In this document: in pieces, positions 1-9,000 of the stretch | How positions within the stretch are numbered: position 1 is the first letter of the stretch | How the letters are laid out: each line of letters starts with the position of its first letter | From: Paracoccaceae bacterium | GTDB taxonomy: Bacteria > Pseudomonadota > Alphaproteobacteria > Rhodobacterales > Rhodobacteraceae | Length of the DNA stretch: 28,178 bases | Direction of reading: 5' to 3' | NCBI GenBank assembly: GCA_024304875.1 | Contig: JAMWZF010000005.1 | Coordinates: 1 to 28,178 of the forward strand | Position numbers and translations under genes: made by a program | Notes under the pieces: generated by a model | The model's input: the letters and a program-made list of their open reading frames with translations, nothing else | What the model was told of the DNA's origin: nothing | Databases searched by the model: none

Positions 1-343
1 CCACCTGCGGGGCGAGCATGTCGCGGCCGATGTGGCCGGCGCCCTCACCGGCTTCGACGTCACCGAGATCGTGTCCTACCGGCAAGAGATCGCACCCCTG
101 TCGGAGGAGGCCCTCGCGGCACTTGATGGCGATGCGGCTGTTCTCCTCCCCCTCTTTTCGCCCCGATCCGCCCTTGCCTTGCGGGACATCGCGGGGCGCA
201 GCGCCGCCCGCCACGTGGTCGCGATCAGTCCCTCGGTGGCCGAAGCCGCCGCCGCGCTGGACCCCGCCGGCGTGACCGTCGCCGAGGCGCCGGACCTCCC
301 CGGCATGGTGCGGGCGCTTCGCCGCGCCGCCGCGTCGATATGA
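1..343 (+). CDS. hemD: Uroporphyrinogen-III synthase, C-terminal part (5' end outside window)
   Basis: The reading frame is open from base 2 to a TGA at 341-343, and about 113 codons are present. HemD cyclises hydroxymethylbilane with inversion of ring D to give uroporphyrinogen III, in cytosolic tetrapyrrole synthesis. The visible part opens with HLRGEHVAADVAG, which matches the HemD segment with a conserved arginine and glycine before the second Rossmann-like lobe. It continues with SPRSALAL and VVAISPSVAEA, typical of the C-terminal lobe where Ser/Ala-rich turns line the cleft. The call rests on these motifs and on hemY two genes downstream. The start lies upstream of the window, so intactness cannot be judged. 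The frame shows the same GC3-rich codon use as the next two genes. A gap of 88 bases separates it from the next gene. Confidence 0.85.
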   Translation, partial: HLRGEHVAADVAGALTGFDVTEIVSYRQEIAPLSEEALAALDGDAAVLLPLFSPRSALALRDIAGRSAARHVVAISPSVAEAAAALDPAGVTVAEAPDLPGMVRALRRAAASI

Positions 344-431
344 ATGATACCCGTTTGCTTGAGACCCCGGGACATGCGGGCTAGGTTCTGTCGGGTCCGG
401 GCCAAGCCGGGACATGATCAACGAGGTGACC

Positions 432-1955
432 GTGGCTAAGACCCCCAAGACCGGTGGCACGACCCCGCCCAAGGCGGAGGACACCGCCCAGACCCCTGAC
501 ACGGCGAAGGCTACGGCTCTGCCGAAGGACCCCGCGGCTCCTGAACCGGGCAAGGCCAAGGCCGCCGCGACGACCGACGATTCGGCGTCCGTCAAGGCCG
601 GCGGCGCCCCGGCCAAGCCAGCCGCGACCGGCTCCGCGGCTGCGGGCAAGGCCACCGGGCCGACCGACAAGGTTGCAGACGCAGCGAAGACGTCCACGTC
701 GAAGTCCGACGCGGCCAAGTCCGGTGCGACCGGGACCACGCCCACGGCCAAGACGACTGAACCGGCCGGCAAGGCCGCAGACGCATCGAAAGCGTCCGAC
801 AGTCAGCCCGCCGCGGCCAAGACCGAGACCCGCCCGAACCCGACCGAGACCATGCCCGACCCCAAGGCCGCGCCGGCGCCCCCGCAGCCGGCCGCGCCGC
901 AGGCCTCGGGCAGCGGCGGCTTTGTCCCCGCGCTTCTGGGCGGGATCGTCGCGGCCGGGATCGGCTACGGCGTAGGCTGGTACCAGTACGGCGGCGGAGA
1001 CGTGACGACGGCCTTGGGCGAACAGGACGGACGGATCGGCAGCATCGAAGAGACGTTGGGCAGCCTCGGAACCCAGGTCGAGACGCTGTCCGAGGGGCCG
1101 GACCTCTCTGCCCAAGAGGGCCAGATGGCCGAGATGCGGGACGTGATCGGCACCCTGACCGGCCGGGTGGACGCGGTGCAGGCCGAGGTGACCGGCACCG
1201 TCGGCGGACTGACAGACCGGATCGCGGAGATCGACACCCGGCTGACCGACCTCGAGCAGCGCCCGACGGTGACCGAGGAAGGGGTCGAGACCCTCGCCAG
1301 CGACGCGATCGCCGCCTACGAGCGCGAGGTTGCCCAACTGCGCGAGGACATGCAGGCCCAGGCCGACCGCCTGGCCGAGATGACCGAGGCGGCCGAGGCC
1401 GACCTGCAGGCTGCCCGGGACGACATCGTCGCCGCGGAACAGGCCGCCGCCGAAACCGCCCGCACCGCCGAGGTCCGCGCCGCGCTCGGCCGCATTCAGG
1501 CCGCGGTCCAGACCGGAGACAGCTTCGCCGCGCCCCTGGCCGACCTCCAGGCTGCGTCCGAGGTCGAGGTGCCGCAGGTCCTCGTCGATGCCGCGAACGA
1601 GGGCATCCCCAGCGCGGCTGACCTTCAGGAAAGCTATCCCGAAGCGGCCCGCGCCGCCCTCTCCGCCGTGCGCACCGAGGGGTCGGACGGGGAGGCCGGA
1701 GGGCTGGGCGGGTTCCTCCGCTCGACCTTCAACGCCCGCTCGGTCACCCCGCGCGAAGGAACCGATCCCGACGCCGTGTTGTCGCGCGTCGGTGCCGCCG
1801 TCGAAGAAAGCCGGATCACCGACGCCCTGGCCGAGGCAGAAACCCTGCCCGAGGCCGCGCGCGCCGCGATGTCGGACTGGCTCGCCGCAGCGGAGAGCCG
1901 TGTCGAGGCCATGTCGGCCGTCGAAGACCTGTCCCAGTCCGTGAACGATAACTGA
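432..1955 (+). CDS. Mic60/mitofilin-like inner-membrane protein (COG4223 type)
   Basis: About 507 residues. The order is a long low-complexity Ala/Pro/Lys/Thr-rich cytoplasmic head (about 150 residues), one transmembrane helix rich in Gly and Ala (FVPALLGGIVAAGIGYGVG), then a long Glu/Ala/Arg-rich coiled coil, then a helical C-terminal part (residues about 340-507) that resembles the mitofilin signature region. This is the architecture of the alphaproteobacterial relatives of mitochondrial Mic60, thought to shape the inner membrane and tether it to the envelope. Placement between hemD and hemY is the known synteny of this family. I chose the GTG at 432 because GAGGTGA sits just upstream at ideal spacing and the product begins MAKTPK, the usual form. 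An ATG at 414 would add six residues but has no clear ribosome binding site. The head is highly repetitive and probably disordered. Likely one operon with hemY, 11 bases downstream. Confidence 0.8.
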   Translation: MAKTPKTGGTTPPKAEDTAQTPDTAKATALPKDPAAPEPGKAKAAATTDDSASVKAGGAPAKPAATGSAAAGKATGPTDKVADAAKTSTSKSDAAKSGATGTTPTAKTTEPAGKAADASKASDSQPAAAKTETRPNPTETMPDPKAAPAPPQPAAPQASGSGGFVPALLGGIVAAGIGYGVGWYQYGGGDVTTALGEQDGRIGSIEETLGSLGTQVETLSEGPDLSAQEGQMAEMRDVIGTLTGRVDAVQAEVTGTVGGLTDRIAEIDTRLTDLEQRPTVTEEGVETLASDAIAAYEREVAQLREDMQAQADRLAEMTEAAEADLQAARDDIVAAEQAAAETARTAEVRAALGRIQAAVQTGDSFAAPLADLQAASEVEVPQVLVDAANEGIPSAADLQESYPEAARAALSAVRTEGSDGEAGGLGGFLRSTFNARSVTPREGTDPDAVLSRVGAAVEESRITDALAEAETLPEAARAAMSDWLAAAESRVEAMSAVEDLSQSVNDN

Positions 1956-1966
1956 AGGCCCTGCCC

Positions 1967-3436
1967 ATGCTCTGGTCGCTTCTCAAGATCCTCGCCTTCG
2001 TCGCCATCGTCACGGCGCTCACCTACGGTGCCGTCCTGCTGCTCGAGGTCGAGGGCGGGGCGATCATCACCATCGCGGGGACCGAGTTCCAGCTGACGAC
2101 CCTGCAGATGGTGATCGCCTTCCTGGTGCTCATCGTGCTGGTCTGGCTGGGGCTGAAACTGCTCGGCCTGCTCTGGGCCACGGTCCGGTTCCTGAACGGG
2201 GACGAGACCGCGATCTCGCGCTATTTCAATCGCAACCGCGAGCGGCGCGGTTTCGACGCCCTGTCGGACGGGATGATGGCGCTGGCCTCGGGCGAGGGGC
2301 AACTGGCCCTGGCCAAGGCGCAACGGGCGGAAAAGCTGCTGAACCGGCCCGAGTTGACCAACATCCTCGCCGCTCAGGCCGCCGAGATGGCGGGCGACCG
2401 CAAGAAGGCGGAAGAGACCTACAAGGCCCTGCTGACCGACGACCGGACCCGCTTCGTCGGCATCCGTGGCCTGATGCACCAGAGGCTGGCGGACGGCGAC
2501 ACCGAGACGGCGCTCAAGCTGGCGCAGCGCGCCTTTGCCCTGAAGCCCAAGCACGACGAGACGGCGACCACCCTGCTGCGCCTTCAGGCCGAGACGCACG
2601 ACTGGAAGGGCGCGCGCGAGACCCTGGGCGCCAAGCTGCGCAACGGCTCCCTGCCGCGCGACGTGCACAAGCGGCGCGACGCGGTGCTGGCGCTGTCCGA
2701 GGCCAAGGAGATCATCGCGGAGGACAACACGGTCGAGGCGCGCGAGGCCGCGATCGAGGCCAACCGCCTGTCGCCCGACCTGATCCCCGCCGCCGTCATG
2801 GCCGCCCGCGCCTACATCGCCCAGAACAAGCCGCGCTATGCCGCCCGCGTGCTGAAGAAGGCATGGGGCGTGCAACCGCACCCCGACCTTGCCTCGGCCT
2901 TCGCCGAGATCTCTCCGAACGAGACGGCGCAGGCCCGATTGAAGCGGTTCCGCGAACTGACCGGCGTGAAGCCCGACCATCCCGAGACCAAGATGCTGCT
3001 GGCCGAGCTGAACCTCGCCGCCGAGGATTTCCCCGCCGCCCGACGGGCGCTGGGCGATCTGGCGGTGTCGGAGCCGACCGCCCGGGCATTGACCCTCATG
3101 GCCGCGATCCAGCGGGGCGAGGGCGCGTCGGACACCATCGTCCGCGGCTGGCTGGCCAAGGCCCTGACCGCGCCGCGCGGGCCGCAGTGGGTCTGCGACA
3201 ACTGCCATACGGTGCATGCCAACTGGGGTCCGGTCTGTTCGAACTGCGGCGGTTTCGACACGCTGAGCTGGACAGAGGCGCCCTTGAGCGAGACTCCGAT
3301 GCCGCACAGCACCGCGATGCTCCCCCTGATCGTCGGCCAGGTCGAAGGACCGTCGACACCCGAGGGCGCCGTGTCGGACGCCGAGGTGATCCCGCCCGAG
3401 GGCGACGCCGACGACCCGGCCAAGCCGGCCGCCTGA
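1967..3436 (+). CDS. hemY: HemY-type TPR membrane protein with C-terminal zinc ribbon
   Basis: 489 residues. Two N-terminal transmembrane helices (about residues 4-24 and 44-68) flank a short loop, as in HemY_N proteins. A TPR-like array of helical pairs follows (about residues 90-385), with repeats such as ALKLAQRAFALKPKHDET. The C-terminus carries a zinc-ribbon-like pair of CxxC motifs, Cys410/Cys413 and Cys424/Cys427. This is found in alphaproteobacterial HemY proteins and is absent from the enterobacterial form. HemY is an inner-membrane protein associated with late haem synthesis; its exact biochemical role is unsettled. This is the non-enzymatic HemY of proteobacteria, not the protoporphyrinogen oxidase of Bacillus with the same name. 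The ATG at 1967 is preceded by AAGG about 8 bases upstream. The stop codon lies in the loop of the terminator described separately. Confidence 0.88.
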   Translation: MLWSLLKILAFVAIVTALTYGAVLLLEVEGGAIITIAGTEFQLTTLQMVIAFLVLIVLVWLGLKLLGLLWATVRFLNGDETAISRYFNRNRERRGFDALSDGMMALASGEGQLALAKAQRAEKLLNRPELTNILAAQAAEMAGDRKKAEETYKALLTDDRTRFVGIRGLMHQRLADGDTETALKLAQRAFALKPKHDETATTLLRLQAETHDWKGARETLGAKLRNGSLPRDVHKRRDAVLALSEAKEIIAEDNTVEAREAAIEANRLSPDLIPAAVMAARAYIAQNKPRYAARVLKKAWGVQPHPDLASAFAEISPNETAQARLKRFRELTGVKPDHPETKMLLAELNLAAEDFPAARRALGDLAVSEPTARALTLMAAIQRGEGASDTIVRGWLAKALTAPRGPQWVCDNCHTVHANWGPVCSNCGGFDTLSWTEAPLSETPMPHSTAMLPLIVGQVEGPSTPEGAVSDAEVIPPEGDADDPAKPAA

Positions 3437-3449
3437 CGGCCCGTTTTTT
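3427..3449 (+). terminator. Intrinsic terminator of the hemD-hemY operon
   Basis: A 5-bp GC-only stem (GGCCG at 3427-3431 with CGGCC at 3437-3441) encloses a 5-base loop that contains the hemY stop codon. Two bases later comes a run of six T (3444-3449). The stem is short but pure GC and the T tract is good. It marks the end of the conserved core operon and the left border of the lower-GC accessory stretch. Confidence 0.6.
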
Positions 3450-3640
3450 CTTTGCGGGGGCTAACGGCGATGCTAATAGCACTGCCGTGGCCGGTGGGTT
3501 GGCTGGTAGAGACGTCATTCTTGATTTGATCCATGAGCCCTGGGCTTGGCGTGCTGCCTTGAATTGAGATTTTGAGACGTGCAATCTGCAGGAATTCCAA
3601 GCGTACCGCGCCGTGATGATTTCTTACGTGGTTCGCTCGA

Positions 3641-5614
3641 GTGAGGTATCGGCCTGATATCGACGGCTTGAGGACCGTCGCGGTGATCCCGGTCGTGGTC
3701 TATCATGCCGGACTCGGCTTTCCGGGCGGGTTCGTCGGGGTCGATGTCTTCTTTGTCATTTCCGGATTTCTGATCACGCATCACATCGTTGCCGAGATAA
3801 GCGAGAAGCGATTCTCAATTCTCGATTTCTATGAGCGCCGGGCACGCCGGATCTTTCCAGCCTTGTTTGCCATGGTGTTGGTCACGACACTTGCTGCATC
3901 TTTCGTCATGTTGCCTTTCGATTTTCGGGATTACGGAAAATCGGTCGTTGCCGCGACCTTGTTTGCCGCGAACATATGGTTCTACCGGGAAGAGGGCTAC
4001 TTTACGGAAGCAGCGGAACTGGAGCCACTTCTCCATACCTGGTCGCTAGGTGTCGAAGAGCAATATTACATTATTTTTCCGCTGCTCATGATCATGGCCT
4101 CCTACGTCGTGACTCAACGCGGGTCAGCTGCGCTTGTCTTGCTTTTGGGCCTGTTCTCGTTTCTTGCAGCAACGGCGACCCTTTCCGTCAGCCCGGAAGC
4201 AGCATTCTACCTTCCACATTTGCGGGCCTGGGAACTTCTGAGCGGTTCTCTCCTTGCAATCCTCGTCCGGCAAGTCTGGTGGGACAAGGTCGCATTGCCG
4301 CCGTTGGTGTCCCATTCCGTTTCGATTGCGGGACTCCTGGCGATACTGTGGCCGGTCTTCAGTTATAGCGCAGAAACGCAGTTTCCCGGACTCGCGGCCG
4401 TACTGCCGTGCTTGGGAGCGGCGCTCTTGATCTGCGTGGGTTCCGTCGGACGCAGTATCGGCACGACGATCCTGTCCATGGCACCGATGGTTCTCATAGG
4501 AAAATTATCCTATTCACTGTATTTGTGGCACTGGCCCGTAATTTCCTTGGTATATTATCGGACCGGCGAACTGTCTCCTCCCGTAGCCTTGATGTGTCTG
4601 GCTGTCTCTTTTGGTCTGGCAGTCCTTTCCTGGCGCTTCATTGAACGGCCGATCCGTGATCGGTCTCGTGTTGGCCCGCAGGTCATAGCCACGGGTTCGG
4701 CTGCGGTCATGATCGTTTCCATAAGTCTTGGTACTATCGTCTGGAGGCTTGATGGATTGCCGCACAGGGTAGATCCGAAAATTCTTGTGATGGCAGACGA
4801 GCAGAATTACCTCCATGATCGTCGCGATTGTCATTTCGTGACGTCGGAGCGCGGGCAAGCCGGAGACGTCTGTGTCAGAGGCGCCGAAGGAGTCGAACCG
4901 ACCTTCGTCCTTGTTGGCGACAGCCACGCAGATGCGTTCAGTCCGGCCATCTTCGCGGCGGCCGCCGATCTGGGGATTGCCGGATATCAATATACCAATG
5001 CCGGGTTCGTCCCATTGCCTGGCGTTTGGAGCTTGGCGAGAGCCAATACGTCCGATGTCGATGCCTTCATTTCATTCGTGGAAGAGCGTCCCACGATACG
5101 AACGCTGATTGTCGGACGATACTGGCAGCCCCAGATGACAGGATACACCTATAGATATCAGGGACAGATCTGGGTTGACGCGGAGTATGATGGCAGTGGT
5201 GCGGGTTACAATGCGACGGCCACGAGAAACGGCCTGGAACGTTTGGCAAGTCTCTTTCCGGACCGGCAGATACTGATCCTGGATGACGTGCCAACGGGCG
5301 AAGAGCTTCACATTCGCGACCAATTGAGGTGGACACGCAGCAGAAATTTCACAGTGCTGGGACTGCCTGCTCACGAATATCTTGCCCAACGTGCCACCTA
5401 TGAGACGATCCTCGCAAGCATCGCGGAAGAGTTGCCCAACGTCCGATATAGTCCTGTCTATGCCGATCTGTGCAATGAACACCTATGTCCACTTTTCGAT
5501 GGTGAAACCCTGCTTTTCCGAGACGGCGATCATCTCACTTGGGAGGGCGCGCTGCGATTGAGGCATGTCGCGCGTGATTTATTGACATCCATTTCCGGGG
5601 CGACCGGAAACTGA
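3641..5614 (+). CDS. OafA-type membrane acyltransferase with C-terminal SGNH domain
   Basis: 657 residues. The N-terminal half (about 1-370) is an acyltransferase-3 domain: RPDIDGLRTVAV, catalytic-type His22 in VVVYHAG, the GGFVGVDVFFVISGFLI helix, and FYERRARRIFPAL, followed by roughly ten membrane helices. After a linker comes a periplasmic SGNH hydrolase-like domain with GDSHA (Ser428) and the C-terminal block DGDHLTWEG (Asp630, His631). Fused proteins of this kind transfer acetyl or other acyl groups to surface polysaccharides such as O-antigen or exopolysaccharide. The GTG at 3641 is the first start after an in-frame stop at 3617-3619 and gives the expected N-terminus. No strong ribosome binding site is seen. 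Base composition is clearly less GC-rich than the flanking genes and codon use is relaxed (many TTG, ATA and TAT codons), which suggests horizontal acquisition. No glycosyltransferase gene is adjacent, so the acceptor is unknown. Confidence 0.9.
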   Translation: MRYRPDIDGLRTVAVIPVVVYHAGLGFPGGFVGVDVFFVISGFLITHHIVAEISEKRFSILDFYERRARRIFPALFAMVLVTTLAASFVMLPFDFRDYGKSVVAATLFAANIWFYREEGYFTEAAELEPLLHTWSLGVEEQYYIIFPLLMIMASYVVTQRGSAALVLLLGLFSFLAATATLSVSPEAAFYLPHLRAWELLSGSLLAILVRQVWWDKVALPPLVSHSVSIAGLLAILWPVFSYSAETQFPGLAAVLPCLGAALLICVGSVGRSIGTTILSMAPMVLIGKLSYSLYLWHWPVISLVYYRTGELSPPVALMCLAVSFGLAVLSWRFIERPIRDRSRVGPQVIATGSAAVMIVSISLGTIVWRLDGLPHRVDPKILVMADEQNYLHDRRDCHFVTSERGQAGDVCVRGAEGVEPTFVLVGDSHADAFSPAIFAAAADLGIAGYQYTNAGFVPLPGVWSLARANTSDVDAFISFVEERPTIRTLIVGRYWQPQMTGYTYRYQGQIWVDAEYDGSGAGYNATATRNGLERLASLFPDRQILILDDVPTGEELHIRDQLRWTRSRNFTVLGLPAHEYLAQRATYETILASIAEELPNVRYSPVYADLCNEHLCPLFDGETLLFRDGDHLTWEGALRLRHVARDLLTSISGATGN

Positions 5615-5633
5615 GACCTCTCGTCGGTTAGGC

Positions 5634-5648
5634 GGTGCCGCATGAGGG
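5634..5648 (+). repeat. 15-bp copy of the tRNA-Thr 3' end (putative distal att site)
   Basis: The 15 bases are identical, on the same strand, to positions 10045-10059, which are the last bases of tRNA-Thr(CGU) including part of the CCA end. The match stops abruptly on both sides. The copy lies 20 bases after the acyltransferase stop, with no tRNA body around it. Tyrosine integrases that insert at tRNA 3' ends leave exactly such a short direct repeat at the far end of the insert. See the finding on the islet. Confidence 0.55.
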
Positions 5649-5654
5649 CGCTGA

Positions 5655-5798
5655 GCATCAAGTGACGATCAAAAGCGCCTTGCGGCGGTGCTTGACCGGA
5701 TCGCGGCCCGGCGCCATCCGCAGACCAGAGAAGGGAAGGACGAAGCGCGGCGATGGTGTCGCGAGGACTGGCCCAGCATCCTCACCAGGTCCTTCTGA
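5655..5798 (+). pseudogene. Short coding-like remnant in the gap before the HYR gene
   Basis: The 387-base gap between the acyltransferase and the HYR gene holds no intact gene that I recognise. One frame is open from just after a TGA at 5652-5654 to a TGA at 5796-5798. It shows protein-like composition and good GC3 bias (for example AAVLDRIAARRHPQTREGK, then EARRWCREDWPSIL). There is no ATG near its beginning, so it is probably the tail of a decayed gene brought in with the islet, but it may be chance. I do not recognise the family. The remaining bases (5799-5935) show nothing further. Confidence 0.25.
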
Positions 5799-5935
5799 TC
5801 GAGCCGATTGTCACGGCTGCGTGTTCTGCAAATGGCACAGATGGCCCGGCTACTTGTCCGCCGACCGGCAAGAGAGTTGATCCAAATCCATTTGGGCCCC
5901 TATGCCTCGCCACCAGGATAAGCCGCACTGCCATC

Positions 5936-5958
5936 TGAGAGCGGTAGAAAAGCTCTCA
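5936..5958 (+). promoter_or_regulatory. Hairpin upstream of the HYR gene
   Basis: TGAGAGC (5936-5942) pairs perfectly with GCTCTCA (5952-5958) around a 9-base A-rich loop, 43 bases before the chosen ATG of the HYR gene. No T tract follows, so it is not a typical intrinsic terminator. It could be an operator, or a 5' leader structure if transcription starts upstream. The function is unproven. Confidence 0.35.
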
Positions 5959-6001
5959 TGTGCGCGCCGCCAGACAAAAAATAGATAAGGAACCGTCAGG
6001 G

Positions 6002-9000
6002 ATGTTGACCCAATTTTTTCGTGCGTCCAGGAAGTTTCTGACAGTCGGAGGGCTGTTCGTCGCCGGCCTGGCAGCGAGCGCTTCGGCGGCACAGGCGATC
6101 ACCATCTCGGATGTACGGCTCTTCTCCAACGGTGGTTGCGACGGCACTTCGGCGACCATTTTTCTTATCCAAGTATCTGGAAGCTCAGGAGAATTCCCAG
6201 ATCAGGACGTCCTTGTCACTTTTTCAGGCGGAAGCACGCAATACTACGACGCGCACGTTTGGTACGTCTTGGATGCCAGCGGCAAGATCATCAGTACGAC
6301 CTACGGCAACAACTTTGCCACTAACACGGGTGTTTTCGGCATCTCCTTCTTCAACGTCACCAACCGCCCGACGGTGAGTGGAAACCTCACGGTGATCCTC
6401 CAGGATGAATCTGATGGCTTCCCGGATCAGTCGGTAGGGGCGACCTATGTCGCAGGCTCGGGACAGCGCGCATCGTTGAGCTTCGACGCGGCAGCACTCG
6501 ACCCGGACTGCGTTCCGGCACCGAGTGACAGCACCGCGCCGGTCGTCACGGTGCCCGGCAACGTCAGTGTCTCAACCGATCCCGGCCAGTCGACTGCTGT
6601 CGTCAGCTATGCGACGCCGACCGCAACTGACAACGTTGGTGTCACGTCCGGTCCGACCCGCACGGCCGGTTTGGCGTCCGGATCAGCTTTTCCCGTCGGG
6701 ATCACCACGGTGACCTATGCCGCGTCCGACGCGGCCGGAAACACAGGCACGGGTAGTTTCACGGTCACCGTTTCGGACAACGAGGCACCGGCCGTCACCG
6801 TGCCGGCGAACATATCGGTCGTTGCCGCACCGGGAAATTCTTCGGCAGTGGTCAACTATCCGGCACCGAGCGCGACTGACAATGTGGGCGTCTTCTCCGG
6901 TCCGACCCGAACCGCGGGCCTGGCCTCCGGAGCATCCTTCCCGATTGGTGTCACCACGGTGACATTCTCGGCGACCGACGCGGCCGGGAATACGGGGAGC
7001 AACACCTTCACGGTGACCGTAACGGAACCCGACACAACGCCGCCTGTCATTACCGTCCCGACCGACATAGTTGCCTCAACCGATCCCGGTGCTTCATCGG
7101 CCGTCGTCACATACGCCACACCCACGGCCACGGACAACGTCGGAGTAACGTCTGGTCCGACCCGGACCGCTGGACCTGCCTCGGGAGCGTCCTTCCCGTT
7201 GGGAACCACGACGGTGACCTATTCCGCTGAAGACGCTGCGGGCAACACGAACACTGCCAGCTTCACAGTCACGGTGACTGACGACGAGGCTCCCTCGCTG
7301 AACGTGCCGTCTAACATCGCCGTCTCTACGGACCCGGGTTCGGATACTGCGGTCGTGCTGTACTCGATGCCGACAGCGACCGACAACGTCGCGGTCGTCT
7401 CTGGACCGACACTGGCCACGGGGCTAGCTTCTGGTTCGGCTTTCCCGGTCGGCATTACGACCGTTTCCTACACGGCCGCTGACTCCGCAGGGAACATCGG
7501 GACAGGTTCCTTCACCGTGACCGTGTCCGACGGCGAAAATCCGGTCGTGACAGTGCCCGCAAACATTTCGGTTTCGACTGATGCCGCGCAGGCAACTGCT
7601 CTCGTGACCTACTCGGCTCCAGCTGCGACCGATAACGTGGGCGTTGCATCCGGGCCTACTCTCACGGCCGGACTTGCCTCGGGCTCCCCGTTCCCTGTTG
7701 GAACGACCACTGTGACCTACGAGGCGACCGACAACGCAGGCAACATCGGACGCGCCAGCTTCACTGTCACTGTCACAGATGGTCAGGGTCCCGTCGTTAC
7801 AGTGCCTGGAAGCATCGTAGTCCCGACTGACCCAGGCAAGGCAACTGCCGTCGTCACCTACAGTGTTCCTTCGGCGACAGACAATATCGGGGTAACCTCT
7901 GGCCCGACCCTGACGGAGGGGCTTGGCTCTGGCGCAACGTTCCCGCTCGGGACTACTACGATCACCTATGAGGCGGAGGACAACCAAGGCAACGTCGGGT
8001 CTGCCAGCTTCACGATTACCGTTGAAGACCGCGAGGCGCCGGTGATCCGCTCGGTCGGGTCGGTAACGCTCGAAGCAGACCCGTCAGGGACACGACGCGT
8101 CGGCTTTTCGACGATTGTTGAAGACAACGTCGATTCCGGCATCGCTCCTGTCTTTTCGCTGGGCGGGAACATCATAACCAGCCCGTACGACTTTCCAGTC
8201 GGAGCCAATGTCGTCACCATCAATGCGTCTGACACCGCGGGCAACGATGCCCCCGTTGAGCAGTTCACGATCACAATAACGCCGGGTACTGCGCCGGATA
8301 TCCCTCTCATCACGACAGCTGTTATCAACGCCGACAGGTCGCTGACGATCGGCGGAGCTGCGGAGGTCGACTCGACGGTCCGGGTGACGTTCCCCGATGG
8401 CTCCTTCGAAGAAGTCATGGCGATCAGCGGCGTCTACACCGTGACCTCGGCCGCCGACATGCCCGGCGGGACCGTCACTGTTACCGGGAAGGACGACCGC
8501 GGCTATGTTTCGGACGCCGCAACAGTACAGTTGTTCCCCGACTACGAAGGACCAAGCGTCTCCGTCGCAGGCGGACCAGCGGAAATAGACGACATCAGCC
8601 CCTTCGATGTTGCGATCACCTTCTCCGAAGCCGTAACGGGGTTCGATCAGACGGACGTCACGGTCACCGGCGGAAACATCACGTCGTTCTCGGGCTCTGG
8701 TGAGGATTACATCGTCGAGATCACCCCGTTGCCGGGTCAGACCGTTGCGGTGCAAGTCTCTGCGGACGTTGCGGTCGACCAGTTCGACAATCCCAATACG
8801 GCCTCCAACGTGCTGCGCATCTCGAATGCTACACGGACCGAAGTGGAGCAGTTCGTTGCCGATGCCGCCCAAGCTCGTAATCGCGCACTGATCAAGAGCC
8901 ATCCGCGGCTGATCCAGTTCCTGCTTGGCGGGCGGTCCGGCAGGTTCAAGGCGGACGTCACGCAGGGCCGGGGCGTATTCGACTTCGCGACCTCTTCGGA

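Noticed and set aside
381..1337. Long minus-strand frame of 318 codons opposite the Mic60-like gene
   Set aside because: It is a shadow of the GC3-rich, low-complexity coding strand; its product is Gly/Arg-rich without any domain and it has no ribosome binding site.
1634..3307. Minus-strand frame of 557 codons opposite hemY
   Set aside because: Antisense open frames are expected in GC-rich genes; composition is Gln/Gly/Arg-rich noise and it crosses two real genes.
6536..8290. Regular repeats as a possible CRISPR array
   Set aside because: Period is about 249 bases, the repeats are coding throughout and encode HYR domains; no short repeats with unique spacers.
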